A stretch of DNA of 64,000 bases from Porticoccaceae bacterium (GCA_024639885.1 JAHEGD010000003.1:1-64000), one strand, 5' to 3'. Shown: positions 8,543 to 18,455, counted from the first letter of the stretch. The notes: generated from the letters alone by a model not told the origin. A program made the numbers and translations.

Positions 8543-9475
8543 CTAAACTACCCGATCGAGCAGCTCGCCGCCCTGCACAAAAGCGGCCATATTGGCCGCG
8601 GCGCGGCGCACCATGTCGCCGCGGCACTCGGCGGTGGCGCTGCCAATGTGGGGAGTCAAGACCACATTGTCCATCGCTATCAGCGCCTCTGGCACGGTCG
8701 GCTCGTGCTCAAAGACATCGAGCCCCGCGGCGGCCAACTGGCCGGCCTGCAGGGCGGCGATCAGTGCCGTCTCATCGATCAGCGGGCCGCGGCCGGTGTT
8801 TATTAGTACCGCGTGTGGCTGCAGCTTAGCCAGCATAGCGGCGTCGATCAGGTGGTGGGTATCGGCCGTCAGCGGGCAGTTTAGCGAGACAATATCGACA
8901 CTGGCCATCAGCTCCTCAAGGGTTTCGCAGTAGCTGGCGCCAAGCGCCTGCTCGGCCTCTGGCTTGCGGCGCGGCCCCCAGTAGACAATCTGTATATTGA
9001 AGCCGGCGGCGCGGCGCGCCAGCGCCTGGCCTATATCGCCAAAGCCGACAATCCCCAGTTTTTTGCCGTGCACCCGGCTGCCCAGCTTGCCCTGCGCCTG
9101 CAGCCACTGGCCGGCGCGCAGGTAGCGTTCGCCGGCGCTCAACCGCCGACAGGTATCGAGCAGCAGCGCCATGGCCAAGTCGGCAGTATCCTCGGTCACC
9201 ACCGGGGTATTAGAGACCTGAATGCCGCGCGCCTTGGCGGCGTCGAGGTCGATATTGTCAGTACCCACACCGATGTTGGCGATTAGCTTGACGCTGTCGG
9301 GCAGCGCGCCGATCTGGTCGGCCTGCATCGCATCCATCACCGTGGTCAGGGCGATGGTGGCACCGGTCCAGAGTTCGCCCTGGTAGTCGTGCGCCAAGCG
9401 CACCTCGCCAAGCTGTTTGAGCGAATCGGTAAACGCCGCCGGCAGCAGCGCGGTAGTGACGACAATAGTGTGCAT
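8543..9475 (-). CDS. D-2-hydroxyacid dehydrogenase
   Basis: About 310 residues of the NAD(P)-dependent D-isomer 2-hydroxyacid dehydrogenase family. The nucleotide-binding motif LGIVGFGDIGQALARRAAGF lies mid-protein. Catalytic residues are the Arg in NTGRGPLIDE, a Glu in VFEHEPTVPEAL and the His in TPHIGSATAECR. The family oxidises or reduces compounds such as glyoxylate/glycolate, hydroxypyruvate/glycerate or 2-ketogluconate; sequence alone does not decide which. The frame is open to 9532, but the ATG at 9475 has a strong AAAGGAG upstream. It converges on phrB with a 3-base gap. Confidence 0.9.
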   Translation of the reverse strand: MHTIVVTTALLPAAFTDSLKQLGEVRLAHDYQGELWTGATIALTTVMDAMQADQIGALPDSVKLIANIGVGTDNIDLDAAKARGIQVSNTPVVTEDTADLAMALLLDTCRRLSAGERYLRAGQWLQAQGKLGSRVHGKKLGIVGFGDIGQALARRAAGFNIQIVYWGPRRKPEAEQALGASYCETLEELMASVDIVSLNCPLTADTHHLIDAAMLAKLQPHAVLINTGRGPLIDETALIAALQAGQLAAAGLDVFEHEPTVPEALIAMDNVVLTPHIGSATAECRGDMVRRAAANMAAFVQGGELLDRVV

Positions 9476-9603
9476 AGCAATCTCCTTTAGTGGGTTGGCA
9501 GTGTAGGCACAGTGGCCGCTGCAGTTTGTCACAAAGTTAGCAGAGTGGCGCCCGCCGCCGGCCTACAGTACCGCCATAATTAGGCAACACAAGGGGCTGC
9601 AGC

Positions 9604-11439
9604 GTGGCAGGGTATCGATCAAATAAAGTGACCGTGGGTAAAACCGCCTCGGCAGCGCGCGCCCTGTGGATGGCCAGCGGGGTCGACAATAAAGATTTCG
9701 GCAAACCGATCATCGCCATCTCCAACTCGTTTACCGAGTTTGTGCCGGGCCACGTCCACCTTCAAGAGGTCGGCCGGCTAGTCGCCGACGCGATCTGGGA
9801 GGCCGGCGGTATCCCGCGGGAATTTAACACCATCGCCGTCGACGACGGTATCGCCATGGGCCACGACGGCATGCTCTACAGCCTGCCCAGCCGCGATGTG
9901 ATCGCCGACAGCATCGAGTACATGGTCAACGCCCACTGCGCCGACGCGATCATCTGCATCAGCAACTGCGACAAAATCACCCCCGGTATGCTGATGGCCG
10001 GGCTGCGGCTCAATATTCCGGTCATCTATGTCTCTGGCGGGCCGATGGAGGCCGGCCGCACCGAGACCGACAACCAGATTGTCCGCGTTGACCCGATTGA
10101 GACCTACATCGCCGCCTTTAATGAGGACACCAGCGAGCGCGCCAAACAGATCGAGAACAGCGCCTGCCCCACCTGCGGCAGTTGCTCTGGCATGTTTACC
10201 GCCAACTCGATGAACTGCTTGGCCGAGGCGCTCGGTTTGGCACTGCCCGGCAACGGCTCGATGCTCGCCACCCACGTCGACCGCAAGACCCTGTTCACCA
10301 CCGGCGCCAAGCGCATCGTCGAGATGGCTCGCGCCCACTACATTAACGGCGACCAGTCGCTGCTGCCACGCGCCATCGCCACCCGCGCTGCGTTTATCAA
10401 TGCGATGAAGGTGGATATCGCCATGGGCGGCTCGACCAACACCATTCTGCACCTGCTGGCGATGGCCCAAGAGGCCGAGGTCGACTTCACCATGGCCGAT
10501 ATCGACGAGCTGTCGCGGCAGATCCCCCACCTCTGCAAAGTGTCGCCGGCGACCCGCGACTACTACATGGAAGATGTCCACCGCGCCGGCGGCATCATGG
10601 GGCTGCTTGGCGAGCTCGACCGCGCCGGGCTGATCGACACCAGCGTCAACCATGTTAGCGGCCAGAGTTTGGCCGCTGTGCTCGACAAGTGGGATTACCT
10701 GCGCAGCCAAGATCCCGAGGTCTACTCGTTCTACACTGCGGCACCGGGCGGCAAAAAGACGATTCGCGCCTACAGCCAAGACGCTCGCTGGAAGAGCCTC
10801 GACATGGACCGCGAGCGCGGCTGTATCCGCAGTATCGACCACCCCTACAGCACTGAGGGCGGGCTGGCGGTGCTGTTTGGCAACCTCGCCGAAAAGGGCT
10901 GTATCGTCAAAACCGGCGCGGTGCCGCTGGCGATGTACCAGTTTAACGGCCGCGCGCGGGTGTTTGACCAGCAAGAGACGGCGCTGAGCGCGATTGAGAA
11001 CGACCAGATTGAGCCGAACAGCGTGATCATCATCCGCTACGAAGGCCCCAAAGGCGGCCCCGGCATGCAGGAGATGCTCAAACCGACCATGACCTTAAAG
11101 GTCAAGGGGCTCGACAGCAGCTGCGCGCTGCTGACCGACGGCCGCTACTCCGGCGCCACTGCCGGGCTATCAATCGGCCACGTCTCCCCCGAGGCGGCAA
11201 ATGGTGGTAACTTAGCACTGGTAGAGGACGGCGACCGCATCGAGATCGACATTCCCGGCCGGCGTATCGAGCTGATGGTCGGCGCGGCCGAGCTGGCCGA
11301 GCGGCGCACCGCGATGGAGGCCCGCGGCAGCCAAGCGTGGCAGCCGCAAGGCGAGCGCAGCCGGGTCGTCACCCGCGCCCTGCGCGCCTATGCAGCGTTT
11401 GCCAGCAGCGCCGACCGCGGCGGCTTTAGAGATATTTAA
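9604..11439 (+). CDS. ilvD: dihydroxy-acid dehydratase
   Basis: About 611 residues, the full size of IlvD. It dehydrates 2,3-dihydroxy-isovalerate and -methylvalerate to the 2-oxo acids in valine, isoleucine and leucine synthesis. Typical blocks are [54 protein letters not shown] and [18 protein letters not shown], the cysteines holding the Fe-S cluster. Near the C-terminus [20 protein letters not shown] is conserved. The start is a GTG at 9604 with AAGGGG nine bases upstream. The next gene, an oxidoreductase acting on 2-oxo acids, follows after 34 bases. Confidence 0.97.
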   Translation: MAGYRSNKVTVGKTASAARALWMASGVDNKDFGKPIIAISNSFTEFVPGHVHLQEVGRLVADAIWEAGGIPREFNTIAVDDGIAMGHDGMLYSLPSRDVIADSIEYMVNAHCADAIICISNCDKITPGMLMAGLRLNIPVIYVSGGPMEAGRTETDNQIVRVDPIETYIAAFNEDTSERAKQIENSACPTCGSCSGMFTANSMNCLAEALGLALPGNGSMLATHVDRKTLFTTGAKRIVEMARAHYINGDQSLLPRAIATRAAFINAMKVDIAMGGSTNTILHLLAMAQEAEVDFTMADIDELSRQIPHLCKVSPATRDYYMEDVHRAGGIMGLLGELDRAGLIDTSVNHVSGQSLAAVLDKWDYLRSQDPEVYSFYTAAPGGKKTIRAYSQDARWKSLDMDRERGCIRSIDHPYSTEGGLAVLFGNLAEKGCIVKTGAVPLAMYQFNGRARVFDQQETALSAIENDQIEPNSVIIIRYEGPKGGPGMQEMLKPTMTLKVKGLDSSCALLTDGRYSGATAGLSIGHVSPEAANGGNLALVEDGDRIEIDIPGRRIELMVGAAELAERRTAMEARGSQAWQPQGERSRVVTRALRAYAAFASSADRGGFRDI

Positions 11440-11473
11440 ACCAACAGACCACCGAGTCAAATTTGAGGGCGAT

Positions 11474-14400
11474 ATGGGCAAGTTACGCGACATCTCACTG
11501 AGTGATAAATACACCCAAAATAGCGGCATGCTGTTTATTAGCGGCAACCAAGCGCTGGTCCGGCTGCCGCTGATCCAGAACGAGCTCGATCGCCGCAACG
11601 GGCTCAACACCGGCGGTTTTATCTCTGGCTACCGCGGCTCGCCGCTGGGCGGCTACGACGCCGCGCTGTGGCAGGCCAAAAAGGCCATTGAAGCTAACGA
11701 CGTCCACTTTCAGCCCGGTCTCAACGAAGAGCTGGCCGCCACGGCGGTAACCGGCAGCCAACAGCTGTCAGTGGTGCCCGGCGCCACCCACGACGGCGTG
11801 TTCGGCATCTGGTACGGCAAAGGCCCCGGCGTCGACCGCGCACTCGATGCGCTCAAACACGGCAACTTCTCTGGCGCCCACGAAAACGGCGGTGTGCTGG
11901 TACTCTACGGCGACGATCACCCCGGCAAGAGCTCGACTATCTGCAACCACTCAGAGCCGGCGCTGGCAGCGGCGATGATCCCCTCTTTTTACCCGGCCAA
12001 TGTCGGCGAGTTTATCGAGTTCGGCCTGCTCGGCTGGGCCGCCTCGCGCTACAGCGGCATGTGGATCGGCTTTAAATGTGTCAACGAGACGGTCGAGCAG
12101 ACCGCCACCGTCGAGGTCGATCTCGACACTATTACCTTCAACACCCCAGACCGCGGTGAGCTGCCCGCGGGTGGCGTCAACTACCGAGTGATTGGCCAAG
12201 CGCGCGAGCTCGACGAAGTGATCGTTGCCGAGCACCGTATTCCGCTGCTGCACCAGTTTATCCGCGCCAATAATATCGACCGCATCAGCCACGGCAGCCG
12301 CGATGGCGCTGGCAAGTTGGCTGTTGTTACTGCGGGTAAGGCGTGGCAAGAGACGGTCGCCGCGCTCAAACTGCTCGGTATCGATGAAAGCCGCGCTGCC
12401 GCACTGGGCGTCACGGTCTACAAGCTCGGCTGTATTTGGCCGATCGAGCCAGAGGGGCTCAAAGCGGTAGCCGCCCGCCACGACGAGCTGTTGGTGGTGG
12501 AAGAGAAAAAAGCCTTTATGCAACCGCAGGTCGCCGAGCTGATAGTCAACCTGGCCAACCGCCCGGCGCTCTCTGGCAAGCAGGCAGCCGATGGCAGCGC
12601 GCTGCTGCCGGCCTCGACCTCGCTCAACGCCCAATTGATTGCCAAGGCGATTGCCAGCCGGCTAGTGGCCGGCGGCTGCAGCGACGACACCGTGGTAGCT
12701 TACGCCCAGCAGGCCTGTGAAGCCGCCGCTAAATCTGGTGTAGCGGTAATGCGCACCCCGTACTTTTGTTCTGGCTGCCCGCACAACACCAGCACCAAGG
12801 TGCCCGAGGGCAGTATGGCGATGGGTGGCATCGGCTGCCATGCCATGGCCAGTGCCTACCGCCCAGATACTGTCTCGCCACTGCAGATGGGTGGCGAGGG
12901 CGCCAACTGGATCGGCCTGTCACCGTTTACCCAGACCAAGCACGTCTTCCAAAACCTCGGCGATGGCACCTACTACCACTCGGGTTTAATGGCTATCCGC
13001 GCGGCGGTCGCCGGCGGTATTAATATCACCTACAAAATTCTCTACAACGACGCCGTCGCGATGACCGGAGGCCAGCCGGTCGATGGCCCGATCTCGGTCG
13101 CCGAGATCACCCACCAGGTGATCCACGAAGGGGTTAAACGCTGCGTGGTAGTGAGTGACTACCCGGACAAATACGACGGCGACAACGGCCTCGCCGCGGG
13201 GGTCAAAGTACTCCACCGCAGCGAGCTCGATGCGCTGCAGCGCGAGCTGCGCGAGGTAGAGGGCTGCACCGTGATTGTCTACGAGCAGACCTGTGCCGCC
13301 GAGAAGCGCCGCCGTCGCAAGCGCGGCAAGCTCGAAGACCCGGCCAAGCGCATGTACATCAACCCGGCGGTCTGCGAAGGCTGCGGCGACTGCTCAGCGC
13401 AGTCGACCTGCGTCAGTATCCAGCCGCTGGAAACGGCGATGGGCCGCAAGCGCCAGATCGACCAGTCGTCATGCAACAAAGACTACAGCTGTAACCGCGG
13501 CTTCTGCCCGTCGTTTGTCACCATCTACGACGCCCAGCCGAAAAAGCCCGAAGCGGTCGCCACCGGCGGCGGCCTGTTCGACGGCCTGCCACAACCGGCC
13601 GCGCCAGCGCTCAACGGCAGTAGCTACAACGTGATGATTACCGGCATTGGCGGCACCGGCGTGATTACCGTCGGTGCGGTGCTGGGCATGGCCGCGCACT
13701 TAGAGCAGCGGGCCTGCTCGATCTACGACATGACCGGCCTGTCGCAGAAAAACGGTGCGGTCTACAGCCACCTGAAGATTGCCGACAGCAATGCCGACAT
13801 CGGCGCCCAGCACATCGCCGGCGGCGAAGCCAACCTGCTGCTCGGTTTTGACATGGTCGCCTCACTCGGCGGCGACGCCTTTGCCAGCTTGGCACCGGCC
13901 ACCCACGTGGTCGGCAACAGCCGGGTCAGCAACACGGTGATCTTCCAGTTCAACCCCGATGACAAAGTCGACAACAGCCTGCTCGAGCAGCAGCTGGCCA
14001 ACCGGGTCGGCCAGGACCACCTGCACTTGGTTGACGCCAGCACGCTGGCGCTGCAGCTGTGTGGTGACACCATCGCCGCCAACATGTTCATGGTGGGCTA
14101 CGCCTGCCAGAACGGCTTGCTGCCGCTCTCTGTCGAGGCGATCGAGCGCGCTATCGAGCTCAACGGCACCGCAGTTGAGTTCAACCTCAACGCGTTCCGG
14201 CTCGGTCGCGTCGCCGGCCACGACATCGACCGGCTACTGGCACTGCTCACCCCCGCCGCGACCAGCCAAGCGCTGCCGCAAACCGCCGACGAGATCATCG
14301 CCCACCGCGTCGCCCACCTCACCGGCTACCAGAACGCCGCCTACGCCGAGCGCTATCGCGCGCTGGTTGAGCAGGTGCGCAGCGCCGAGCAGACGCTCGC

Positions 14401-14953
14401 CGCCGGCAGCGAGCAGCTGACTGCGGCAGTGGCGCGCTACTACTCCAAACTGCTCAGCTACAAAGATGAGTACGAAGTGGCGCGGCTGCACAGCGACGCC
14501 GCCAACCTGGCCGCCATGCAGAGCCAGTTCAGCGGCAAGCTGCGGGTTGAGTACAACTTGGCGCCGCCGCTGATCAGCAAGCGCGACCCGGTCACCGGCC
14601 AGCTGCAAAAGCGCAGCTTTGGGCCGTGGATTCTGCCCGCCTTCAGGCTGCTGGCTAAGCTGCGCTTCCTGCGCGGTACCGCCTTCGATATCGTCGGTAA
14701 AACTGCCGAGCGCAAGATGGAGCGCCAGCTGATCACCGACTACGAAGCGCTGCTGAGCGAGGTGATCCGCGATTTGAACAGCGACAACTTCGCCACCGCG
14801 GTAGAGCTGGCGTCACTGCCGGAGACCATTCGCGGCTACGGCCACGTCAAAGAGCGCCACGTCAACGCCACCCGCCAGCGCTGGGCAGCGCTGCTTGAGG
14901 TGTTCCGCCACGGCGAGCCAGAGAAGGTCGTCCAGTTCCAAGAGGCCGGTTAA
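11474..14953 (+). CDS. indolepyruvate:ferredoxin oxidoreductase family protein (fused)
   Basis: About 1159 residues fusing the subunits of archaeal-type IOR. The N-terminal part is pyrimidine-binding (FISGYRGSPLGGYDAALWQA). The middle is the TPP domain, with YFCSGCPHNTSTKVPEGS and GGEGANWIGLSPF. A cysteine-rich stretch CEGCGDCSAQSTC plus CNKDYSCNRGFCPSF is near residues 630-680. The C-terminal gamma domain has ITGIGGTGVITVGAVLGMAA. Such fusions oxidatively decarboxylate aryl or branched 2-oxo acids to acyl-CoA. The ORF opens at 11390 inside ilvD, but the ATG at 11474 with GAGGG upstream begins the conserved part. The hydrolase gene follows after 3 bases. Context beside ilvD suggests a branched-chain 2-oxo acid substrate, which is inference. 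Confidence 0.92.
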   Translation: MGKLRDISLSDKYTQNSGMLFISGNQALVRLPLIQNELDRRNGLNTGGFISGYRGSPLGGYDAALWQAKKAIEANDVHFQPGLNEELAATAVTGSQQLSVVPGATHDGVFGIWYGKGPGVDRALDALKHGNFSGAHENGGVLVLYGDDHPGKSSTICNHSEPALAAAMIPSFYPANVGEFIEFGLLGWAASRYSGMWIGFKCVNETVEQTATVEVDLDTITFNTPDRGELPAGGVNYRVIGQARELDEVIVAEHRIPLLHQFIRANNIDRISHGSRDGAGKLAVVTAGKAWQETVAALKLLGIDESRAAALGVTVYKLGCIWPIEPEGLKAVAARHDELLVVEEKKAFMQPQVAELIVNLANRPALSGKQAADGSALLPASTSLNAQLIAKAIASRLVAGGCSDDTVVAYAQQACEAAAKSGVAVMRTPYFCSGCPHNTSTKVPEGSMAMGGIGCHAMASAYRPDTVSPLQMGGEGANWIGLSPFTQTKHVFQNLGDGTYYHSGLMAIRAAVAGGINITYKILYNDAVAMTGGQPVDGPISVAEITHQVIHEGVKRCVVVSDYPDKYDGDNGLAAGVKVLHRSELDALQRELREVEGCTVIVYEQTCAAEKRRRRKRGKLEDPAKRMYINPAVCEGCGDCSAQSTCVSIQPLETAMGRKRQIDQSSCNKDYSCNRGFCPSFVTIYDAQPKKPEAVATGGGLFDGLPQPAAPALNGSSYNVMITGIGGTGVITVGAVLGMAAHLEQRACSIYDMTGLSQKNGAVYSHLKIADSNADIGAQHIAGGEANLLLGFDMVASLGGDAFASLAPATHVVGNSRVSNTVIFQFNPDDKVDNSLLEQQLANRVGQDHLHLVDASTLALQLCGDTIAANMFMVGYACQNGLLPLSVEAIERAIELNGTAVEFNLNAFRLGRVAGHDIDRLLALLTPAATSQALPQTADEIIAHRVAHLTGYQNAAYAERYRALVEQVRSAEQTLAAGSEQLTAAVARYYSKLLSYKDEYEVARLHSDAANLAAMQSQFSGKLRVEYNLAPPLISKRDPVTGQLQKRSFGPWILPAFRLLAKLRFLRGTAFDIVGKTAERKMERQLITDYEALLSEVIRDLNSDNFATAVELASLPETIRGYGHVKERHVNATRQRWAALLEVFRHGEPEKVVQFQEAG

Positions 14954-14956
14954 CGC

Positions 14957-15727
14957 ATGGCCGAGTTGCACTACCTAGACAGCCCAGCCGGCCACCGGCT
15001 GGCCTACCGCCACACCCCCGCCGCTGCCAACAGCGGCCCTGGGGTGCTGTTTTGCTGCGGCTTTCAGTCCGACATGAACGGCGACAAAGCGCTCGCCATC
15101 GAGGCGCTGTGCGCTGAGCAGGGCCGCCAATTTACCCGCTTTGACTACATGGCCCACGGCCAGTCGAGCGGCGACTTTGCCGACGGCACCATCAGCCAGT
15201 GGCGCGACGACACCCTGCAGGTACTGGACCAAGTGACCAGCGGCCCACAGCTGATTGTCGGCTCATCGATGGGCGGCTGGATCATGCTACTGGCGGCCCT
15301 CGCCCGCCCCGAGCGCATCCACTCACTGCTCGGGCTGGCGGCCGCACCCGACTTTACCAAACGCTTTGTCGAGGACGAGCTGAACGCAGAGCAGCGCGCC
15401 GCACTGGTCGCCAACGGCTACCACGACGAGCCCAACTGCTACGATGACAGCGGCGTCTACCGGATGTACTACAAGCTGATAGAAGATGGCACCGCCAACA
15501 ACACCCTGCTCGAGACGCCGCTGGCGATTAACGCACCGCTGCGGCTGCTACACGCAGTCGACGACGCCGATGTGCCGTGGCAGGTCGGTGGCCGCATCAT
15601 CGAGCAGATGACCGGCAGTGACGGCCAGCTGCAGCTACTTAAAACCGGCGGCCACCGGCTCTCAGACCCCGCTTCGCTGGCGTTGATTAGTGCTACTATT
15701 AATTCGCTGCTTGCGCAGCACAGCTAA
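14957..15727 (+). CDS. alpha/beta hydrolase
   Basis: About 256 residues with a plain alpha/beta hydrolase fold. The nucleophile elbow is GSSMGGWIML (Ser about residue 105) and the acid lies in HAVDDADVPWQVG. The His is in TGGHRLSDPASL near the C-terminus. The block FDYMAHGQSSGDFADGTISQW resembles the palmitoyl-ester hydrolase ABHD10 type, so a thioester or ester hydrolase is likely. It starts 3 bases after the IOR gene, so the two are probably cotranscribed; it could clean up acyl-thioesters made by that enzyme, which is speculative. Confidence 0.85.
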   Translation: MAELHYLDSPAGHRLAYRHTPAAANSGPGVLFCCGFQSDMNGDKALAIEALCAEQGRQFTRFDYMAHGQSSGDFADGTISQWRDDTLQVLDQVTSGPQLIVGSSMGGWIMLLAALARPERIHSLLGLAAAPDFTKRFVEDELNAEQRAALVANGYHDEPNCYDDSGVYRMYYKLIEDGTANNTLLETPLAINAPLRLLHAVDDADVPWQVGGRIIEQMTGSDGQLQLLKTGGHRLSDPASLALISATINSLLAQHS

Positions 15728-15766
15728 CAATAACAACAACCACAACGATAACGACAACAATAGGCA
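15726..15766 (+). other. CAA-rich untranslated leader
   Basis: About 40 bases made almost only of A and C (AACAATAACAACAACCACAA and similar), just before the AGGG and ATG of the MAPEG gene. It lacks G and T and should stay unpaired. It may help ribosome loading; no operator is seen. Confidence 0.4.
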
Positions 15767-15771
15767 GGGTT

Positions 15772-16206
15772 ATGGAAACGTTAAATCAAGCAGTCATGAT
15801 CAACCCAACCATGAGCACAGTACTGTGGCTGGCGGCCTGGTGGGCGCTGATGCTGGTACCGCTGGTGTTTGTCCGGCTGATCACCTCGCGTCAGCAGAAC
15901 AAAATCAAGTTTGACCCAAGCGGCAACGACCTCGACGGGTTGGCGGCGCGGATCACCCGGGTCACCTGCAACAACTACGAGAACATTCCGCTGTTTATCG
16001 GCGTACTGTTGGCCGCCCAGCTGCTTGGCCAGAGTGCAATCACTGACCAGACCGCCTGCTGGCTGCTCTACGCCCGCATCGGCCAGAGCGTCGCTCACCT
16101 GATCTCTGGCAGCCGCAACTGGGTGCTGGTGCGGTTTGCCTTTTATATCGCCCAGTGGGCGCTGGTCAGCTGCTACATCGTGCAGCTGCTGATGGCCGTC
16201 AACTAG
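15772..16206 (+). CDS. MAPEG family membrane protein
   Basis: About 144 residues with four predicted membrane helices. The family signature NNYENIPLFIGVLLAAQL lies near residues 63-80, and the second conserved region ARIGQSVAHLISGSRN is followed by RFAFYIAQWALVSCYI. MAPEG proteins are membrane glutathione transferases/peroxidases or relatives; bacterial members are mostly untested. The ATG at 15772 has AGGG close by. A strong terminator follows, ending the transcription unit that may begin at ilvD. Confidence 0.85.
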   Translation: METLNQAVMINPTMSTVLWLAAWWALMLVPLVFVRLITSRQQNKIKFDPSGNDLDGLAARITRVTCNNYENIPLFIGVLLAAQLLGQSAITDQTACWLLYARIGQSVAHLISGSRNWVLVRFAFYIAQWALVSCYIVQLLMAVN

Positions 16207-16224
16207 CCGCTGTAGCGGCGCATT

Positions 16225-16250
16225 AAAGCCGCCTGCGGGCGGCTTTTTTG
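16225..16250 (+). terminator. intrinsic terminator after the MAPEG gene
   Basis: Stem AAAGCCGCC/GGGCGGCTTT with loop TGC, followed by a T-tract (TTTTTTG). It lies 19 bases after the stop codon. Confidence 0.9.
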
Positions 16251-16330
16251 TTGCACTCAACTCGCTAGCGCGACTCTGGGCACGGCACTACACTAGCCGG
16301 CTTTTCACTGACCGGCACACAGGTAGCTCG

Positions 16331-16975
16331 ATGGAAGCACTCAACGGTATTACCGGATTGACGACTTTTGTGCTCGGCACGGTTTTTATTGTGCTGCTGC
16401 CCGGCCCGAACTCCCTGTATGTGATGAGCACCGCCTCGCGGCTCGGCTGGCGTCAGGCCGCGCTTGGCGCTGGCGGGGTGTTTGCCGGCGACAGTGTGCT
16501 GATGATCACTGCGGTGCTCGGCGCCGCCTCGCTGCTCAACAAGTCACCAGCCGCCCTGCAGGCGATGCAGTTACTGGGGGCACTCTACTTGGTATACCTG
16601 GGCGGCGGCCTGCTGCGCCAGGCTCGGGCGCTCTGGTCGGGACTGGCCGCGGCCGGTAATGACGCCCCCAAACCCAACCGCCACCACCCGTTTCTGCAAG
16701 CGCTGACTGTCAGCCTCCTCAACCCCAAGGCGATTCTGTTCTTTGTGTCGTTCTTTGTACAATTTGTCTCGCCGCAGGCGCCGGCGCCGCTACTCAGTTT
16801 TTTGCTACTGGGGCTTATCTTGCAGGTGATCAGTATGCTCTACCTAGCGTTGCTGATTGTTACCGGTGTGCGGTTGGCCAAGCTGTTTGGCAACCATCGG
16901 CGGCTGGCCAGCGCCGCGACCGCTGGGGTCGGCGTCGCCTTCATCAGTTTTGCACTGACGCTGGTCGCAAGCTGA
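16331..16975 (+). CDS. leuE: LysE family amino-acid exporter (LeuE-like)
   Basis: About 214 residues, six hydrophobic segments. The N-terminal LysE/RhtB signature TVFIVLLPGPNSLYVMSTAS and the mid-protein QALTVSLLNPKAILFFVSFF are both present. These are proton-coupled exporters of neutral amino acids in the inner membrane. The exact block order and the Asn-Ser-Leu-Tyr-Val run resemble LeuE, the leucine exporter. That fits the neighbouring ilvD and liu genes, but specificity for leucine is inferred. No regulator gene is adjacent. Confidence 0.8.
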   Translation: MEALNGITGLTTFVLGTVFIVLLPGPNSLYVMSTASRLGWRQAALGAGGVFAGDSVLMITAVLGAASLLNKSPAALQAMQLLGALYLVYLGGGLLRQARALWSGLAAAGNDAPKPNRHHPFLQALTVSLLNPKAILFFVSFFVQFVSPQAPAPLLSFLLLGLILQVISMLYLALLIVTGVRLAKLFGNHRRLASAATAGVGVAFISFALTLVAS

Positions 16976-17059
16976 CCACCACGCCGACAACGAGGTGCTC
17001 TTAATTTAACCCGCCAACGGGTAAACTGGCCGCCCCGTCACTCTACGATCGCTACAGCC

Positions 17060-18286
17060 ATGTCGCAAAACAGCCCCACCGCCTGGAAACTACTGGCCGG
17101 CAATGGTCAGTTCCGCTGGCTGCTGGCCGGCAATACAGCGATGTTTTTCGGGTTCTTCTCGACACTGCTGCTGCGCTCGCTGCTGGCCTGGGAGCTGACC
17201 GGCGACGAGATGGCGCTGGCCTATATCAACTTGGTGGCGGCGCTCTGTATGTTCGCCTCGTCGCTGGTCGCCGGGGTGATCATCGACCGCTTGGAGCGGC
17301 GCCGGCTAATTATTATTGCCCAGCTGGTTGTGGTCGCCGCCGAGACCACCGTGCTCGGCCTGCTGCTGCTCGATCAGCTCAGCTTCTCGGCACTGATCAT
17401 CAGCGCGGTGGCAGCCAGCACCGCGTTCCCGTTTATTATGCCGGCACGCACCGCGATGCTAGTCGACGCAGTCGGTTACGGCCCGCTCGGCCGCGCCAAT
17501 GCGCTGATCGGCGGCGGCATCAATATCGCCCGCATGGCCAGCCCGGCGGCACTGGGTTTTTTAATCGACGCCAGTGGTTTTGTGCTCGGCTACCTGCTAC
17601 TGTTAAGCCTACATACGCTGTCGCTAGGCTGTACCGTGGTGCTGCGCCAGTATCCCGCCAAGGGCGGATCAGACCACCATTTTTGGCAAGAGTTTAGCGG
17701 TGGCTTTCGCTATATCGCCAGCCGCAGCAGTCTTGCTATGGCCATTGTCTTTGGCTTGTTGCCAATGCTGGTCGTCGTACCGTTGCAGAACCTGATGGTG
17801 ATCTTTGTCGATGAGATCTGGGATCAGGGCGGCACCGGCTTGGGCATAATGATGGCTGCGATGGGGATCGGCGGCCTGCTCGGCTCGCTGCTCACCGCCC
17901 AGCTCAAAGAGGCCAGTTTCGTGTTGCCGCTGGGGGTTAGCACCGTGGTACTGGCCGTGATGCTGCTGGTGTTTGCCTACACGCCGAGCTTTTTAATTGC
18001 CGCCCTGCTGGTGGTGGGTATCTACGGCTGCTCGGCGGTAGCGCAGACACTGGTCGGCACCGCCTGCCAGATGATGACCGAGGACCACGTTCGCGGCCGC
18101 GTCACTACCATCACCATGATGTCGATGAGCCTGTCGCCACTGGCCACCCTACCGCTGGCGTTCGCCTCTAAACAGCTCGGTGCCGGCTGGGCACTGACTA
18201 TCACCGCCGTGCTACTCGCGTCGGCCGCGCTGCTGATCTGGTGGCTATCCAGCGCCTTCCGGCAGATCGATAGCGCCGCCAACTAG
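17060..18286 (+). CDS. major facilitator superfamily exporter
   Basis: About 408 residues, about twelve hydrophobic helices. The opening MFFGFFSTLLLRSLLAWELT and the loop GVIIDRLERRRLIIIAQLVV (a form of the conserved Asp-Arg-x-x-Arg-Arg loop between helices 2 and 3) are typical of the MFS_3/EntS branch. The second half begins GGFRYIASRSSLAMAIVFGL. EntS-type carriers export siderophores or drugs; no siderophore genes are in the window. A good ribosome binding site is not visible. It precedes the liu promoter and is probably a separate unit. Confidence 0.85.
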   Translation: MSQNSPTAWKLLAGNGQFRWLLAGNTAMFFGFFSTLLLRSLLAWELTGDEMALAYINLVAALCMFASSLVAGVIIDRLERRRLIIIAQLVVVAAETTVLGLLLLDQLSFSALIISAVAASTAFPFIMPARTAMLVDAVGYGPLGRANALIGGGINIARMASPAALGFLIDASGFVLGYLLLLSLHTLSLGCTVVLRQYPAKGGSDHHFWQEFSGGFRYIASRSSLAMAIVFGLLPMLVVVPLQNLMVIFVDEIWDQGGTGLGIMMAAMGIGGLLGSLLTAQLKEASFVLPLGVSTVVLAVMLLVFAYTPSFLIAALLVVGIYGCSAVAQTLVGTACQMMTEDHVRGRVTTITMMSMSLSPLATLPLAFASKQLGAGWALTITAVLLASAALLIWWLSSAFRQIDSAAN

Positions 18287-18413
18287 CCATCCCGTTCGGC
18301 ACAGCCGTCGCGCCACCGCTGCACCGGCCCAGCCACCACCACGACTGTCACCCTTAATAAGCGTCCATGACCAAACAGGCCGCGCGGGTTCACTTTTTTC
18401 TCCACCCGCCAAG

Positions 18414-18455
18414 TTGACGTTAGCGTTAACGAAAGGTATCTTACGCAAACGTTAA
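18414..18455 (+). promoter_or_regulatory. liu operon promoter with candidate LiuR operators
   Basis: TTGACG (18414-18419) and TATCTT (18437-18442) are 17 bases apart. Two similar dyad-like sequences are present: TTGACGTTAGCGTTAACG over the -35 and TTACGCAAACGTTAA at 18441-18455. Both resemble the known LiuR motif built around ACGTTTACGT. MerR-type autoregulation of the whole liu operon from here is likely. Confidence 0.55.

Noticed and set aside
9778-10974. 398-codon open frame antisense to ilvD
   Set aside because: A shadow of the GC-rich ilvD gene: low-complexity Val/Gly/Asp/His composition, no family pattern. Similar long antisense frames at 18938-19909, 22524-23399, 42336-43316 and 47414-48298 were rejected for the same reason.
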